Assembly: GCA_022508445.1 (NCBI GenBank)
Contig: JAFLVG010000002.1
Coordinates: 62,001 to 126,000, forward strand
DNA: 64,000 nt
Reading direction: 5' to 3'
Source of the DNA: Clostridiales bacterium
Lineage (GTDB): Bacteria; Bacillota; Clostridia; Christensenellales; Pumilibacteraceae
The notes below the pieces were generated by a model that saw nothing but the letters and a program-made list of their open reading frames with translations, did no database searches and was not told the DNA's origin. Shown here in pieces: positions 36,431 to 46,096 of the stretch. Every line of letters starts with the position of its first letter. The first letter of the stretch is position 1. Both the position numbers and the translations under genes were made by a program.

Positions 36431-39088
36431 ATGGCAAATAAAAGAGCAATGAGCAATTTAGCAAAAGTACTCGCGGCAACTATGGGCGCGATAGCGGTGT
36501 CGACTCCGCTTGTCGGTTGCGGCAAATCCGACAAAAAGCTGTCAAACAAAACGTCTCCGCTCGTTTTGGCGACCGACGTTCTCGACGGCGTTTTTAACCC
36601 GTTCTTCTATACGTCAGGCTCGGACGGAGAGATCGTATCTCAAACGCAAATAGGCATGCTTTCAAGCGACAGGTCTGGCGCGTTGATCGCAAACTGGAAA
36701 GAGCCGTGCGTCGCGCTCGATTACAGCTATGTTACGACCGGCGACACCAGAGACGATAGCGAGGTAGGCGATGCGAAGTACAAGAATTTCTACACCGACT
36801 ACTATTTTGCGCTCAAAGACAACATCGTTTTCAGCGATGGAGTGCCGCTCACAAAAGATGATGTTCTTTTCAATATCTATATGTATCTCGATCCCGCGTA
36901 TAACGGATCGAATACCATGTATTCTGTAAACATCAAGGGCTTGTCGGCTTACCGCGCTCAAACCCTCGATCCTCAACAGGCTGCGGATACAAACAACTTC
37001 TACAATTCGATGGTTGAAGACCGCATCAACGTTATCTACGATTGGATTGACGATGACCGTGCCGAGTGGGGCGACTGGCTTGAGCCCTATGACGATGTAG
37101 ACGTCATCGCAGACGACATCGCAAAAGCTCAACAGCTGTTCAAAGAAGAGCTTGTCGACGATTGGAACAGCGCTATGGCAATCGAGGACGTTGCCAAGGA
37201 CTATGACAGATATGTCGGAAGAGACGGAAAACCGCTCATTAACGAAAATTGGCAAGCGTTTTTGGTGAATTACGGCATTATAACTCCCGTCAGAACGTTT
37301 ACGGCAGACGGTACACCGTATTACTATTTAATAAACACTTATTGCGACATGGATGAAGCGAGTACCGAGCATAGGGCTTGCCATGGCGACCACTCTGCCC
37401 AAACGCTTCAAAACTATGTTTACACCTCGTTCTTCGACAAAACACTTTTATCTACTTACAAGAATAAATTGGCGAGCGTAATTACATATTACGCAACGGC
37501 TACGACTTTCCGCGACTATCTTCGCTCGGACGTTATCGAGCGCGAGGTTGCAAAGCGCGGCGGACTTGTAGTAAAAAGTATAAGCGGAATAGAAATACTC
37601 GAAAAGCAGTCTGAAATACCGTGCAGGGATAAAGACGGCGAGCTCACAACCAAAAAGCTCCTCAACGCTGATGAAGAACCGTCGCAATACGACGTTTTGC
37701 ACATCACGATTAACGGACTCGATCCCAAGGCGATTCAGAACTTCGCGTTCACCGTTGCTCCCGGACATTACTATTCAAACAAATGGAACCAAGTCAAAAC
37801 AATTTACGGCAAAAATGACGAAGCAGATCAGTACTTCGGCGTTGATTTTGCAAACTCGAACTTTATGAACAGAGTACGTCAGATACATCTTCCGTTGGGT
37901 GCAGGTCCGTACCTTGCCGCAAACAGCAAAGGTAAGCCTGCAAGCTCCGAAAGCGAATTTTTCGAAAGCAACACAGTAGTGTACTTTGAGCGCAACGAAA
38001 ACTTCTTGCTCGGTGCGCCCAAAATTCACAAGCTCCGCTACCAAGTTGTCAACAGCAACATGCTTTACAACAGCATCAAGAGCGGTCAAGTGCATTACGG
38101 CTCTCCGTCGATGGACATAAAGGTTTTGAATCAGCTTAACGGTAGCGACAGAAATGTTTTGCATTCGGCAAGCGCGAACAACCTCGGCTACGGCTATATC
38201 GGAATAAATGCGCGGTTTGTGCCTAATATATGGGTGCGCCGTGCGATTATGGCGACGCTTGATCCTTCCTATTGCGTAAACTATTACGGCGGAGGCGAAA
38301 ATGCTTCCATAATTCGTCGTCCGATGTCAAGAACTCTCGATAAGTATTACGATGAGATTGCGTTCAGCGATAGCGCTGACTATCACTATTATCCGTACGG
38401 CGGCGACGTAGAAGGTGAGGACAATAGAACTGCCGATGAAAAGAAAGAAGCGGCAAAGGCAATAGCGCAAGAATATCTGCGCCAGGGCAATTGCACTCAG
38501 AAAGGCAACGTTCTTCACGATAATATTTACAATCAAGATTTGAGATATACCTTTACAATAGCGGGAAATACCGAGGATCACCCGGCATACAACATGCTCG
38601 TCAATTCAAAAGAGATTCTTGACTCAATCGGTTTCGAAATAAAGCTCAAACAAGATTCCCGTGCGCTTTCGCTTCTTGCCGCCGGCGAATTGACTGTATG
38701 GGCTGCCGCTTGGAGCTCGTCTTCCGATCCCGATATGTATCAGGTCTATCACAAGGATTCCAAAGCTACGAGTATCAACGCCTGGGGTTACAGCTTCTTG
38801 AATAGCAACCGCAGCACCGCTTACGAAAGAAATATTCTCGATGAGCTTTCGGATAAGATCGAAGAGGCGAGAGAATACAACACTGTTGAAGAGCGCAAGC
38901 CGCGCTACATCGATGCTCTTAACATGCTCATGCAACTCGCTATCGAGTTCCCGACTTATCAAAGAAAGGTGTACTACGTATGGCGTAGCGGCGTGTTCGA
39001 CGAGTCGACGATGTTCACCGGCGCACAGGTAGATACTTATCAAACTCCGCTTTCGAGGATTTGGGAAGTCAGCTTCAAGGAAGGTTGA
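36431..39088 (+). CDS. oppA: Oligopeptide ABC transporter substrate-binding lipoprotein (OppA/SBP_bac_5 family)
   Basis: Start revised to ATG 36431 after GGAGG; lipobox PLVGCGKSD; KDNIVFSDGVPLTKDDVLFNIY; NPxxY-type opp layout followed by permeases and ATPases. Confidence 0.88.
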   Translation: MANKRAMSNLAKVLAATMGAIAVSTPLVGCGKSDKKLSNKTSPLVLATDVLDGVFNPFFYTSGSDGEIVSQTQIGMLSSDRSGALIANWKEPCVALDYSYVTTGDTRDDSEVGDAKYKNFYTDYYFALKDNIVFSDGVPLTKDDVLFNIYMYLDPAYNGSNTMYSVNIKGLSAYRAQTLDPQQAADTNNFYNSMVEDRINVIYDWIDDDRAEWGDWLEPYDDVDVIADDIAKAQQLFKEELVDDWNSAMAIEDVAKDYDRYVGRDGKPLINENWQAFLVNYGIITPVRTFTADGTPYYYLINTYCDMDEASTEHRACHGDHSAQTLQNYVYTSFFDKTLLSTYKNKLASVITYYATATTFRDYLRSDVIEREVAKRGGLVVKSISGIEILEKQSEIPCRDKDGELTTKKLLNADEEPSQYDVLHITINGLDPKAIQNFAFTVAPGHYYSNKWNQVKTIYGKNDEADQYFGVDFANSNFMNRVRQIHLPLGAGPYLAANSKGKPASSESEFFESNTVVYFERNENFLLGAPKIHKLRYQVVNSNMLYNSIKSGQVHYGSPSMDIKVLNQLNGSDRNVLHSASANNLGYGYIGINARFVPNIWVRRAIMATLDPSYCVNYYGGGENASIIRRPMSRTLDKYYDEIAFSDSADYHYYPYGGDVEGEDNRTADEKKEAAKAIAQEYLRQGNCTQKGNVLHDNIYNQDLRYTFTIAGNTEDHPAYNMLVNSKEILDSIGFEIKLKQDSRALSLLAAGELTVWAAAWSSSSDPDMYQVYHKDSKATSINAWGYSFLNSNRSTAYERNILDELSDKIEEAREYNTVEERKPRYIDALNMLMQLAIEFPTYQRKVYYVWRSGVFDESTMFTGAQVDTYQTPLSRIWEVSFKEG

Positions 39089-39119
39089 TAGCTTACTTTA
39101 ATTACTTCAAGGAAGATAT

Positions 39120-40106
39120 ATGGTCAAGTATATAATCAAAAGAGTATTATACTCAATAGCTATACTGATTTGCGTGTCGATGATTCTCTATTGTTTGATG
39201 CGGCTGCTGCCGTCCGACTACATAGAGAATACGTTTGGCGATAAGCTGACCAACGGAGCTATAACGCAAGAACAGTTGGACGCTCTCAAAGCCTCCTACG
39301 GACTCAATTCGAGCATTCCGGCAGGGTATTGGGACTGGCTGACTTCTGCGCTTTCGGGGGATTTGGGGCTTTCATTCGTGTACGAAAAACCTGTATCCGA
39401 AGTTATTTTCGACCACATGTGGATTTCGTTCGGCGTAGCTATTTTCGCGTATCTGTTCCAGTTTTTGATTGCTATTCCGCTTGGCATTAAGGCGGCTACA
39501 AAGCAGTACGGCGCGGTTGACTACACGACTTCGATTTTCGCAATGATAGGCATTTCGTTGCCGTCATTCTTCCTCGCAATACTCTTGATTCGCATTTTCT
39601 CGGTGCAGTTCGGTTGGTTCCCGATAGGTGGCATGTTCGACACCACGGTTGACTGGACGGGCAATGAAACAGGCAAATTCCTCAACGAGATTTACCACTT
39701 GATTTTGCCGATGATAGCGATTATAATCGGCTCAATCGGCGGTCTTATGCGGCATACGCGCACAAACACGTTGGAAGTTCTCAATCAGGACTATATCAGA
39801 ACGGCGCGCGCGAAAGGCCTTTCCGAGCACAAGGTCGTTTATAAGCACGTATTCCGCAACACCATGGTGCCTATTGTCACCATGACTGCCGGCATCATTC
39901 CCAGCCTTTTCGGCGGTATGATGATTTTGGAACAGGTTTTTGCAATTGACGGTATAGGAAATGTCGCATACAAAGCGTTGAGTACGGGCGATATTCCGTT
40001 CGTTATGGGTTACAATATGTTTATAGCCATACTTACGGTTATAGGCACGCTACTTTCCGATATAGCATACATGCTGGTCGATCCTCGTATCAAGATCAGT
40101 AAATAG
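39120..40106 (+). CDS. oppB: Oligopeptide ABC transporter permease OppB
   Basis: DppB/OppB-type permease: RTARAKGLSEHKVVYKHVFRNTMVPIVTM, six TMs, HTRTNTLEVLNQDYI. Confidence 0.93.
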   Translation: MVKYIIKRVLYSIAILICVSMILYCLMRLLPSDYIENTFGDKLTNGAITQEQLDALKASYGLNSSIPAGYWDWLTSALSGDLGLSFVYEKPVSEVIFDHMWISFGVAIFAYLFQFLIAIPLGIKAATKQYGAVDYTTSIFAMIGISLPSFFLAILLIRIFSVQFGWFPIGGMFDTTVDWTGNETGKFLNEIYHLILPMIAIIIGSIGGLMRHTRTNTLEVLNQDYIRTARAKGLSEHKVVYKHVFRNTMVPIVTMTAGIIPSLFGGMMILEQVFAIDGIGNVAYKALSTGDIPFVMGYNMFIAILTVIGTLLSDIAYMLVDPRIKISK

Positions 40107-40114
40107 GATTAACA

Positions 40115-41443
40115 ATGGCAAAGAAAAAACAACAAACCAATGCGGAGCAGATTGCCGAGGAAGAAAAGCAACCCGTCGCCGCCACCGACAACGTCGCAGA
40201 AAGTGTCGCTGACGATATTCCGAACAGCGAAGGTCTTTCCGTGGAGTCAACAGGTGTCGTTTCCGATGCCGAAATAAATGCCGAGCATCAATCGGACGAA
40301 TTGGCAAAAGCATTGACGGAGGAGCAGACGACTTCCGCCGCGGCGACCGTCGCTTTGGACGCCGATCCGGTAGCAACTCCCGCGGATGCAGTGGAGAAGA
40401 AGCCCGAGGAAGGGCTTGCCGACCGCGTTCGTATCGTGTCGCCCATGAAGTTGGTGTTCAAGCGGTTTTTCCGTTCAAGACTTTCGGTTATCGGCTTGAT
40501 GGTATTTTTGGCACTTTTCGTATTCTCGTTTTTAGGTCCGGTATTCGTCGGATGGGAGTCGGACGAGGTAGACGATTCTCCGTCTCAACAGATTTACTAT
40601 AACAACGAATACAATGACGCGTTCGACGACGAAGGAAATCCGCTTTCTTATTACGTTATCGAGTCCACGCGTCCGGATAACCTCAATGCCCACGCCGACG
40701 TTTGGACGTACAGCACCAATAAAAAAGGCGAGCGCGCACTCCACGTCTTGGGCACCGATAAAACAGGTTATGACATTTTCGTCCGTTTGATGTACGGCGG
40801 ACGTATGTCGCTCTTGTTGAGCTTTATAGTAGTTCTTGTTTATACATTTTTAGGTATCGTTTTAGGCGGGCTTGCGGGATACTTCGGCGGTTGGGTCGAC
40901 ATGGTGATAATGCGTATTGTCGATGTTCTCAACTGTATACCGTCTCTGCCTATATTAATTATTATCGGCGCAATTTACAACGGATTGGATCTTCCACCCG
41001 AACTCCGTGTGTATTTTATGATGGGCGTCCTTACGCTTCTCAGTTGGCCGGGAACGGCGCGCTTGGTGCGCGGACAGATATTGTTCTTGCGCGAGCAGGA
41101 ATATATGGTCGCGGCGGACGCGCTCGGTTTCAGCGCATCGCGCAAGATATTCAAGCATCTCGTGCCAAACGTCATGCCACAGCTCATAGTTTCAATGACT
41201 CTCGGTCTCGGCGGAACAATTCTTACCGAGGCGTCGCTCAGCTATTTGTCGCTCGGCGCACCGCCAGAAGTGGCGTCGCTCGGTCAAATGGTAAGTCTTG
41301 CGACCAAGGGCGACCTGTCAGTTTTGACGTATTATATGCTCGACTGGATGCCGGCAGGCATTGTTATCGTACTCGCGGTTGTTGCGTTCAACTTTATCGG
41401 CGACGGTTTGCGTGACGCGCTCGATCCCAAGATGAAGAGGTAA
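40115..41443 (+). CDS. oppC: Oligopeptide ABC transporter permease OppC with about 100-aa acidic N-terminal extension
   Basis: LGTDKTGYDIFVRLMYGGRMSLLLSFIVV; EYMVAADALGFSASRKIFKHLVPNVMPQLIV; LGAPPEVASLGQMV. Confidence 0.93.
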   Translation: MAKKKQQTNAEQIAEEEKQPVAATDNVAESVADDIPNSEGLSVESTGVVSDAEINAEHQSDELAKALTEEQTTSAAATVALDADPVATPADAVEKKPEEGLADRVRIVSPMKLVFKRFFRSRLSVIGLMVFLALFVFSFLGPVFVGWESDEVDDSPSQQIYYNNEYNDAFDDEGNPLSYYVIESTRPDNLNAHADVWTYSTNKKGERALHVLGTDKTGYDIFVRLMYGGRMSLLLSFIVVLVYTFLGIVLGGLAGYFGGWVDMVIMRIVDVLNCIPSLPILIIIGAIYNGLDLPPELRVYFMMGVLTLLSWPGTARLVRGQILFLREQEYMVAADALGFSASRKIFKHLVPNVMPQLIVSMTLGLGGTILTEASLSYLSLGAPPEVASLGQMVSLATKGDLSVLTYYMLDWMPAGIVIVLAVVAFNFIGDGLRDALDPKMKR

Positions 41444-41448
41444 CCACA

Positions 41449-43278
41449 ATGGCAGAGAAGAAACCGTTACTTTCGCGCATCAAGGCGTGGTACAACCATA
41501 TTACACATAAAGACGATCCGCACTATATTTCGGGCAAAGAAGCTCGGAAAATATCGCGCGACAACAGAAAGACTACGCGCATGTACGAGAAGAGAAAGCT
41601 TCGCAAGGTAGCAGAGAGTGAATATCTTACTCAAATGCGCGACGACTCCAATATTTTGGAGATAGAAAATCTCCGCACATACTTCTTTACCGATGCCGGC
41701 GTATCCAAAGCGGTGGACGGCGTATCCTTTGACATTCCCAAAAGTTCGGTCGTTGGAGTTGTCGGCGAGAGCGGTTGCGGAAAATCGGTCACGTCGCTTT
41801 CCGTAATGCAGCTTGTTCAAGCGCCGCAAGGTCAGATAGTAGACGGATCTATACGCTTTAACTCGCAGGACTATAAGCAGGACGAAAACGGCAAGCCCAT
41901 TCCCATTTGGGAATACGAGGAAGTGGACGGCGAGCGCGTTATCAAAACCGCGCCCAAGCTCGACAAAAAGGGCAGACCCGTTCTCGATAAAGAGGGCAAG
42001 CCCGTCATGGTCCGGGTTCAAGCTCGTGACGGCAACGGTTTCCCTGCGTTTGAAGTCGAGGACAAGGTCTTCGATATTACTAAGATGCCTACAAACGCGA
42101 TGCGGCGTATTCGCGGCAAGGAAATCGCCATGATTTTCCAAGAGCCCATGACCAGCCTCAATCCGCTTTTTACAATAGGCAATCAGCTCAACGAGGTCGT
42201 GCTTTTGCACACGCCCGGCGCCGACAACGAAATTGCTAAAAAGCGTACGATGGAAATGCTCGGTCTTGTCGGTATCGCAATGCCCGAAATCGTTTACAAG
42301 AGCTATCCTCACGAGCTGTCGGGCGGTATGCGTCAGCGCGTCATGATTGCTATGGCGCTTGCATGCAATCCCAAGCTCATTGTCGCAGACGAGCCTACGA
42401 CCGCGCTTGACGTTACTATTCAAGCTCAGGTTTTGGATCTTCTCAAAGAAATCAAAGACAAAATTAACGGATCTATTATGCTTATAACGCACGATTTGGG
42501 CGTTATTGCGAGCATGGCGGATTACGTTGTTGTTATGTACGCAGGCAGAGTTATCGAAAAGGGTACTGTCGAGGATATTTTCGATACGCCTCTTCATCCT
42601 TACACAGTTGGCTTGCAAAAGAGCAAGCCTGTCATAAACAAGAGCACAGACGTCCTTTACAGCATAAAAGGTCAGGTTCCCAACCCGATAAACATGCCGA
42701 CTTACTGCTATTTCAAGGATCGTTGCGAGGAATGCAGGGAATGCTGTAACGGCGAGTATCCGCCGCTTGTTCAAGTTACGCCCACGCACAGCGTTGCGTG
42801 CTATTTGGCGTCCGAAAAGTATGCGGAAATCGAGGCGAAGCGCCAAGCGGAAGAGGCACGAAAAGCCGAGTCTGCGGCAACTGCCGATGAGAACGCCAAG
42901 ACCGAATTGAGCGCGGAGCAAGAGCAGACGGAGCAAGCAAGCGAAGTAGCGGAAAAGAAGGCTAAAAAGCCCCGTGCCGCCAAGAAAACGACAGCGAAAA
43001 AATTGTCGTCAAGCGCCACCAAGAAAACCGCGTCGAAATCGGGCGGCACAAAAGCTGCAAGCGCAAAGAAATCGACCACCGCTGCCGCTAAAAACCCCGC
43101 GGCGAAAAAATCGACAACTTCTGCTACGAAAAAGTCCGCGGCGAAAAAAACGACCACCGCTGCCGCTAAAAAACCCGCGGCAAAGAAATCGACTGCTTCT
43201 GCTACGAAAAAAACCGTCGCGAAAAAGACTTCTGATACTGCGGCGAAAAAATCGAGTGCAAAGGAGGATAACAAATAA
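41449..43278 (+). CDS. oppD: Oligopeptide ABC transporter ATPase OppD with Lys/Ala-rich C-terminal tail
   Basis: Walker A GESGCGKSV; IAMIFQEPMTSLNPLFTIGNQ; LSGGMRQRVMIAMAL; LIVADEPTTALDVTIQ; tail KKTTAKKLSSSATKKTASKSGGTKAASAKKSTTAAAKN... Confidence 0.93.
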   Translation: MAEKKPLLSRIKAWYNHITHKDDPHYISGKEARKISRDNRKTTRMYEKRKLRKVAESEYLTQMRDDSNILEIENLRTYFFTDAGVSKAVDGVSFDIPKSSVVGVVGESGCGKSVTSLSVMQLVQAPQGQIVDGSIRFNSQDYKQDENGKPIPIWEYEEVDGERVIKTAPKLDKKGRPVLDKEGKPVMVRVQARDGNGFPAFEVEDKVFDITKMPTNAMRRIRGKEIAMIFQEPMTSLNPLFTIGNQLNEVVLLHTPGADNEIAKKRTMEMLGLVGIAMPEIVYKSYPHELSGGMRQRVMIAMALACNPKLIVADEPTTALDVTIQAQVLDLLKEIKDKINGSIMLITHDLGVIASMADYVVVMYAGRVIEKGTVEDIFDTPLHPYTVGLQKSKPVINKSTDVLYSIKGQVPNPINMPTYCYFKDRCEECRECCNGEYPPLVQVTPTHSVACYLASEKYAEIEAKRQAEEARKAESAATADENAKTELSAEQEQTEQASEVAEKKAKKPRAAKKTTAKKLSSSATKKTASKSGGTKAASAKKSTTAAAKNPAAKKSTTSATKKSAAKKTTTAAAKKPAAKKSTASATKKTVAKKTSDTAAKKSSAKEDNK

Positions 43279-44558
43279 TGGAAGAGCAAGAATTGAATAA
43301 CGAAATAGAATCGGTATCCTCTGCTAGCGAAAACGAAAATCAAAATGACGAACCGACAACTATTGCGGAACAAACGCAATCCGAATTCATACTCGAAGTC
43401 AAAGACCTTAAAAAGTTCTTTTTGACCAAGAAAGAATGGAAAATCGTCAAGGAGCCTGTCGAGCCGCAAGAGCAAGAAAGCGAAGCCGTAGAAGGCAATG
43501 CCGAAATTAGCGATAAAGAAAACGTCGGCGAACAAGCAGAGCAAGAGGCCTTCGAGGGCGAAAACGATAAAGACGTTAATAACGCCGAAAACAACGAAGA
43601 ACAATCTGAAAAACCGTCCCAAGAGAAAAAGAAATTCAAGTATAGGCTTGTGCGCCAGAAGACTTATGTTCGAGCTGTCAGCGGCGTGAGCTTCAATATG
43701 AAGTGCGGCGAGACGCTCGGCATAGTCGGCGAGAGCGGATGCGGAAAGAGCACGATGGGCAGAAGCATTCTTCGCTTGCACCCTATAACCGACGGCAGTG
43801 TGTTCTTTGAGGGTACGGACATCACAAAGCTCAAACCGAGCGAAATGCGCAAGTTCCGTACAAAAATGCAGATAATATTCCAAGATCCGTACAGCAGTCT
43901 TCCGCCGAGAAGTCCGGTAGGTCAGATTATCGGCGAGGCCGTCAAAGTGCATAAAATCGTACCTAAAAGCGATTACCGCGATTACGTCATCGATATAATG
44001 CGCAAGTGCGGTTTGCAGGACTTCTACTACGACAGGTATCCGCATGAGTTTTCGGGCGGTCAAAGACAGCGTATATGCATAGCGCGCGCTCTCGCGGTAA
44101 AGCCTAAATTCGTGGTTTGCGACGAGCCTGTATCGGCGCTTGACGTTTCCATACAAGCGCAGGTAATCAACTTGCTCAAAGATTTACAGCGCGACATGAA
44201 CTTGACGTACCTTTTCATTTCGCACGATTTGAGCGTAGTACAGCACATTTCGGACAGAGTCGGCGTCATGTACCTCGGAAGCTTTGTCGAGCTTGGCGAT
44301 AAAAAGGATATTTTCGACAGCCCGATGCATCCTTATACTCACGCGCTTTTGTCGGCTGTTCCCGTGCCGGATCCGCACTACAAGGGCAATCGAATCATAC
44401 TTCACGGCGACATTCCCAGCCCTGCTCATCCGCCCAAAGGCTGTAAGTTCCACACAAGATGCTCGCGTTGCATGGAAATATGCAAGAGTGTCGAGCCTAA
44501 ATTCAAGGATTACGGTAACGGACACATGTGCGCATGCCACTTGTATCCGCAAGATTAA
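43278..44558 (+). CDS. oppF: Oligopeptide ABC transporter ATPase OppF with acidic insertion near N-terminus
   Basis: Walker A GESGCGKST; IIFQDPYSSLPPRSPVGQIIGE; FSGGQRQRICIARAL; VVCDEPVSALDVSIQ; insertion EPQEQESEAVEGNAEISDKENVGEQAEQEAFEGENDKD. Confidence 0.93.
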   Translation: MEEQELNNEIESVSSASENENQNDEPTTIAEQTQSEFILEVKDLKKFFLTKKEWKIVKEPVEPQEQESEAVEGNAEISDKENVGEQAEQEAFEGENDKDVNNAENNEEQSEKPSQEKKKFKYRLVRQKTYVRAVSGVSFNMKCGETLGIVGESGCGKSTMGRSILRLHPITDGSVFFEGTDITKLKPSEMRKFRTKMQIIFQDPYSSLPPRSPVGQIIGEAVKVHKIVPKSDYRDYVIDIMRKCGLQDFYYDRYPHEFSGGQRQRICIARALAVKPKFVVCDEPVSALDVSIQAQVINLLKDLQRDMNLTYLFISHDLSVVQHISDRVGVMYLGSFVELGDKKDIFDSPMHPYTHALLSAVPVPDPHYKGNRIILHGDIPSPAHPPKGCKFHTRCSRCMEICKSVEPKFKDYGNGHMCACHLYPQD

Positions 44559-44562
44559 AGAA

Positions 44563-44844
44563 ATGTCACGAAAGGACAAAAAGAACAAGAAGAAAAAACA
44601 CTACGACGATGACGACGGCAGAGTTATTGCTAACATGAATGTCGAAGGTTTGCCGTGGTATCAGCCCAATCTGGATAGGAACAAAAAGATCAGCGAAGAG
44701 GACAAGCCTACGCGCAAGGAATTTTGGGCAATGGTCAAAGCGTGGTTTGCCGCCTATGCGCCGCGCGTCCTCGCCGTCTTGGTAGGGTTCGGATTGGCAG
44801 TCGGCTTATTGGTTTGCTGGCTCAACGGTTGGTTTATAAAATAA
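44563..44844 (+). CDS. Small membrane protein with charged N-terminus
   Basis: ATG 44563 inside track ORF 44284-44844: MSRKDKKNKKKKHYDDDDGRVIANMNVEGLPWYQPNLD...VLAVLVGFGLAVGLLVCWLNGWFIK. Confidence 0.65.
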   Translation: MSRKDKKNKKKKHYDDDDGRVIANMNVEGLPWYQPNLDRNKKISEEDKPTRKEFWAMVKAWFAAYAPRVLAVLVGFGLAVGLLVCWLNGWFIK

Positions 44845-44850
44845 AAAATT

Positions 44851-44883
44851 TTTTATCGGTGCTATAAACGGCGCCGATTTTTT
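44851..44883 (+). terminator. Rho-independent terminator at end of opp cluster
   Basis: ATCGGTGC-TATAAAC-GGCGCCGAT followed by TTTTTT. Confidence 0.7.
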
Positions 44884-44922
44884 ATGAATTCTTCACAATT
44901 GATTAAAGAAATAATACGAGCC

Positions 44923-44951
44923 TTGACATTTGGTGCGACTTATAGTAAAAT
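44923..44951 (+). promoter_or_regulatory. Promoter of the esterase operon
   Basis: TTGACA (44923-44928), 17-bp spacer, TAAAAT (44946-44951). Confidence 0.65.
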
Positions 44952-44960
44952 GCTTATAGG

Positions 44961-46073
44961 ATGAAAGAAGATAACGAAAAGCAGCCTAAATGCGGCGATA
45001 AAGCAGATACGACAGAAGGTTCTATCAAGCGTAGTGAGAATCAATGCGTTTTGAGCGATTGTGGAAATGCGGAAAAACCCGAAGAAACGCTTTCAAAGTC
45101 GGAGATAAAAAAGCGCAATAAGTCTATACGCCGCACGAAATTTCTTTTTCGCGCAATAGACGTATTATACAAGTCGGCGCAGAACAAAAGTCCGTACGTC
45201 GATAAATCGAACATCGGATTGATAGAAGCCACAAACGATATTGTGTACGACGAAAACGAACCCGATATTTGCAAATTCGATTTCTACCGAAATAAAACCG
45301 AAGACAAATTGCCGGCGATTATTTTGATACACGGCGGCGGTTTTTCGGCGGGTGATAAAAAATACAGAAAGGGGCGAGCGCAGTTTTTCGCGTTACACGG
45401 TTTTGCGGTGTTTGCTGTGAATTACGGGCTTGCTCCGCAGTGTGTTTTTCCAAAACCGCTTGAACATGTAGTCAATGCGGCGAATTTCATTTACAAAAAC
45501 TCCGACAAGTACAATATAGACAGAAACAGAATATTAGTGGGCGGCGACAGCGCGGGCGGTTACTATGCCGCAATGCTCGCGGCGTTCAACGGCAACGAAA
45601 ACATGAAAAATATTTTCGGGTTTGCACCCGAGTTTCGCTTTTTCGGTGCACTGCTCAACTGCGGCGTTTACGATATGAATACCGTGCTCAAAACCAAGTA
45701 CCCGTTCAATCTTGCCGACGGCGTCGCGTTGAGCTTGATGGGGGTACGTTGTCGCGACTTCGACGACTACGCATACAGGAATGTGTGCATGCCGATCGAG
45801 CTTGTTACTGCCGAGTTTCCTCCGACGTTTATAATCTATTCCGATAACGATACGTTTTGTAAAGGGCAGGGTGACGCCATGCTTGAAAAGCTCGAATCGG
45901 AAGGCGTGTATACCGAGCATTACTGCGCAAGACATCAGCGTTCAAATCACTGTTTTTCTCTTACTTGGAGTGGCGAGGACGCGGCGGCGGCCAACGAGCT
46001 ATTATTGTCGTTTGCAAAGCGACTCGCTTCCGATAAAATAAAATTGGATAGGCAATCCGGCGCAATCGATTGA
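44961..46073 (+). CDS. Alpha/beta hydrolase, acetyl-esterase/HSL-like
   Basis: ILIHGGGFSAGDKKYRKG oxyanion-hole motif; VGGDSAGGYYAAML nucleophile elbow; C-terminal NHCFSLTW histidine. Confidence 0.85.
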   Translation: MKEDNEKQPKCGDKADTTEGSIKRSENQCVLSDCGNAEKPEETLSKSEIKKRNKSIRRTKFLFRAIDVLYKSAQNKSPYVDKSNIGLIEATNDIVYDENEPDICKFDFYRNKTEDKLPAIILIHGGGFSAGDKKYRKGRAQFFALHGFAVFAVNYGLAPQCVFPKPLEHVVNAANFIYKNSDKYNIDRNRILVGGDSAGGYYAAMLAAFNGNENMKNIFGFAPEFRFFGALLNCGVYDMNTVLKTKYPFNLADGVALSLMGVRCRDFDDYAYRNVCMPIELVTAEFPPTFIIYSDNDTFCKGQGDAMLEKLESEGVYTEHYCARHQRSNHCFSLTWSGEDAAAANELLLSFAKRLASDKIKLDRQSGAID

Positions 46074-46096
46074 CGGCAGACGCAATTAAGTTTATA

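Noticed and set aside
41467-42936. 489-aa minus-strand ORF opposite oppD, and 451-aa ORF 42801-44156 opposite oppD/oppF
   Set aside because: Shadow ORFs of strongly supported ABC transporter genes; Cys/Arg/Val/Phe-rich translations without recognisable domains, arising from codon bias on the opposite strand.
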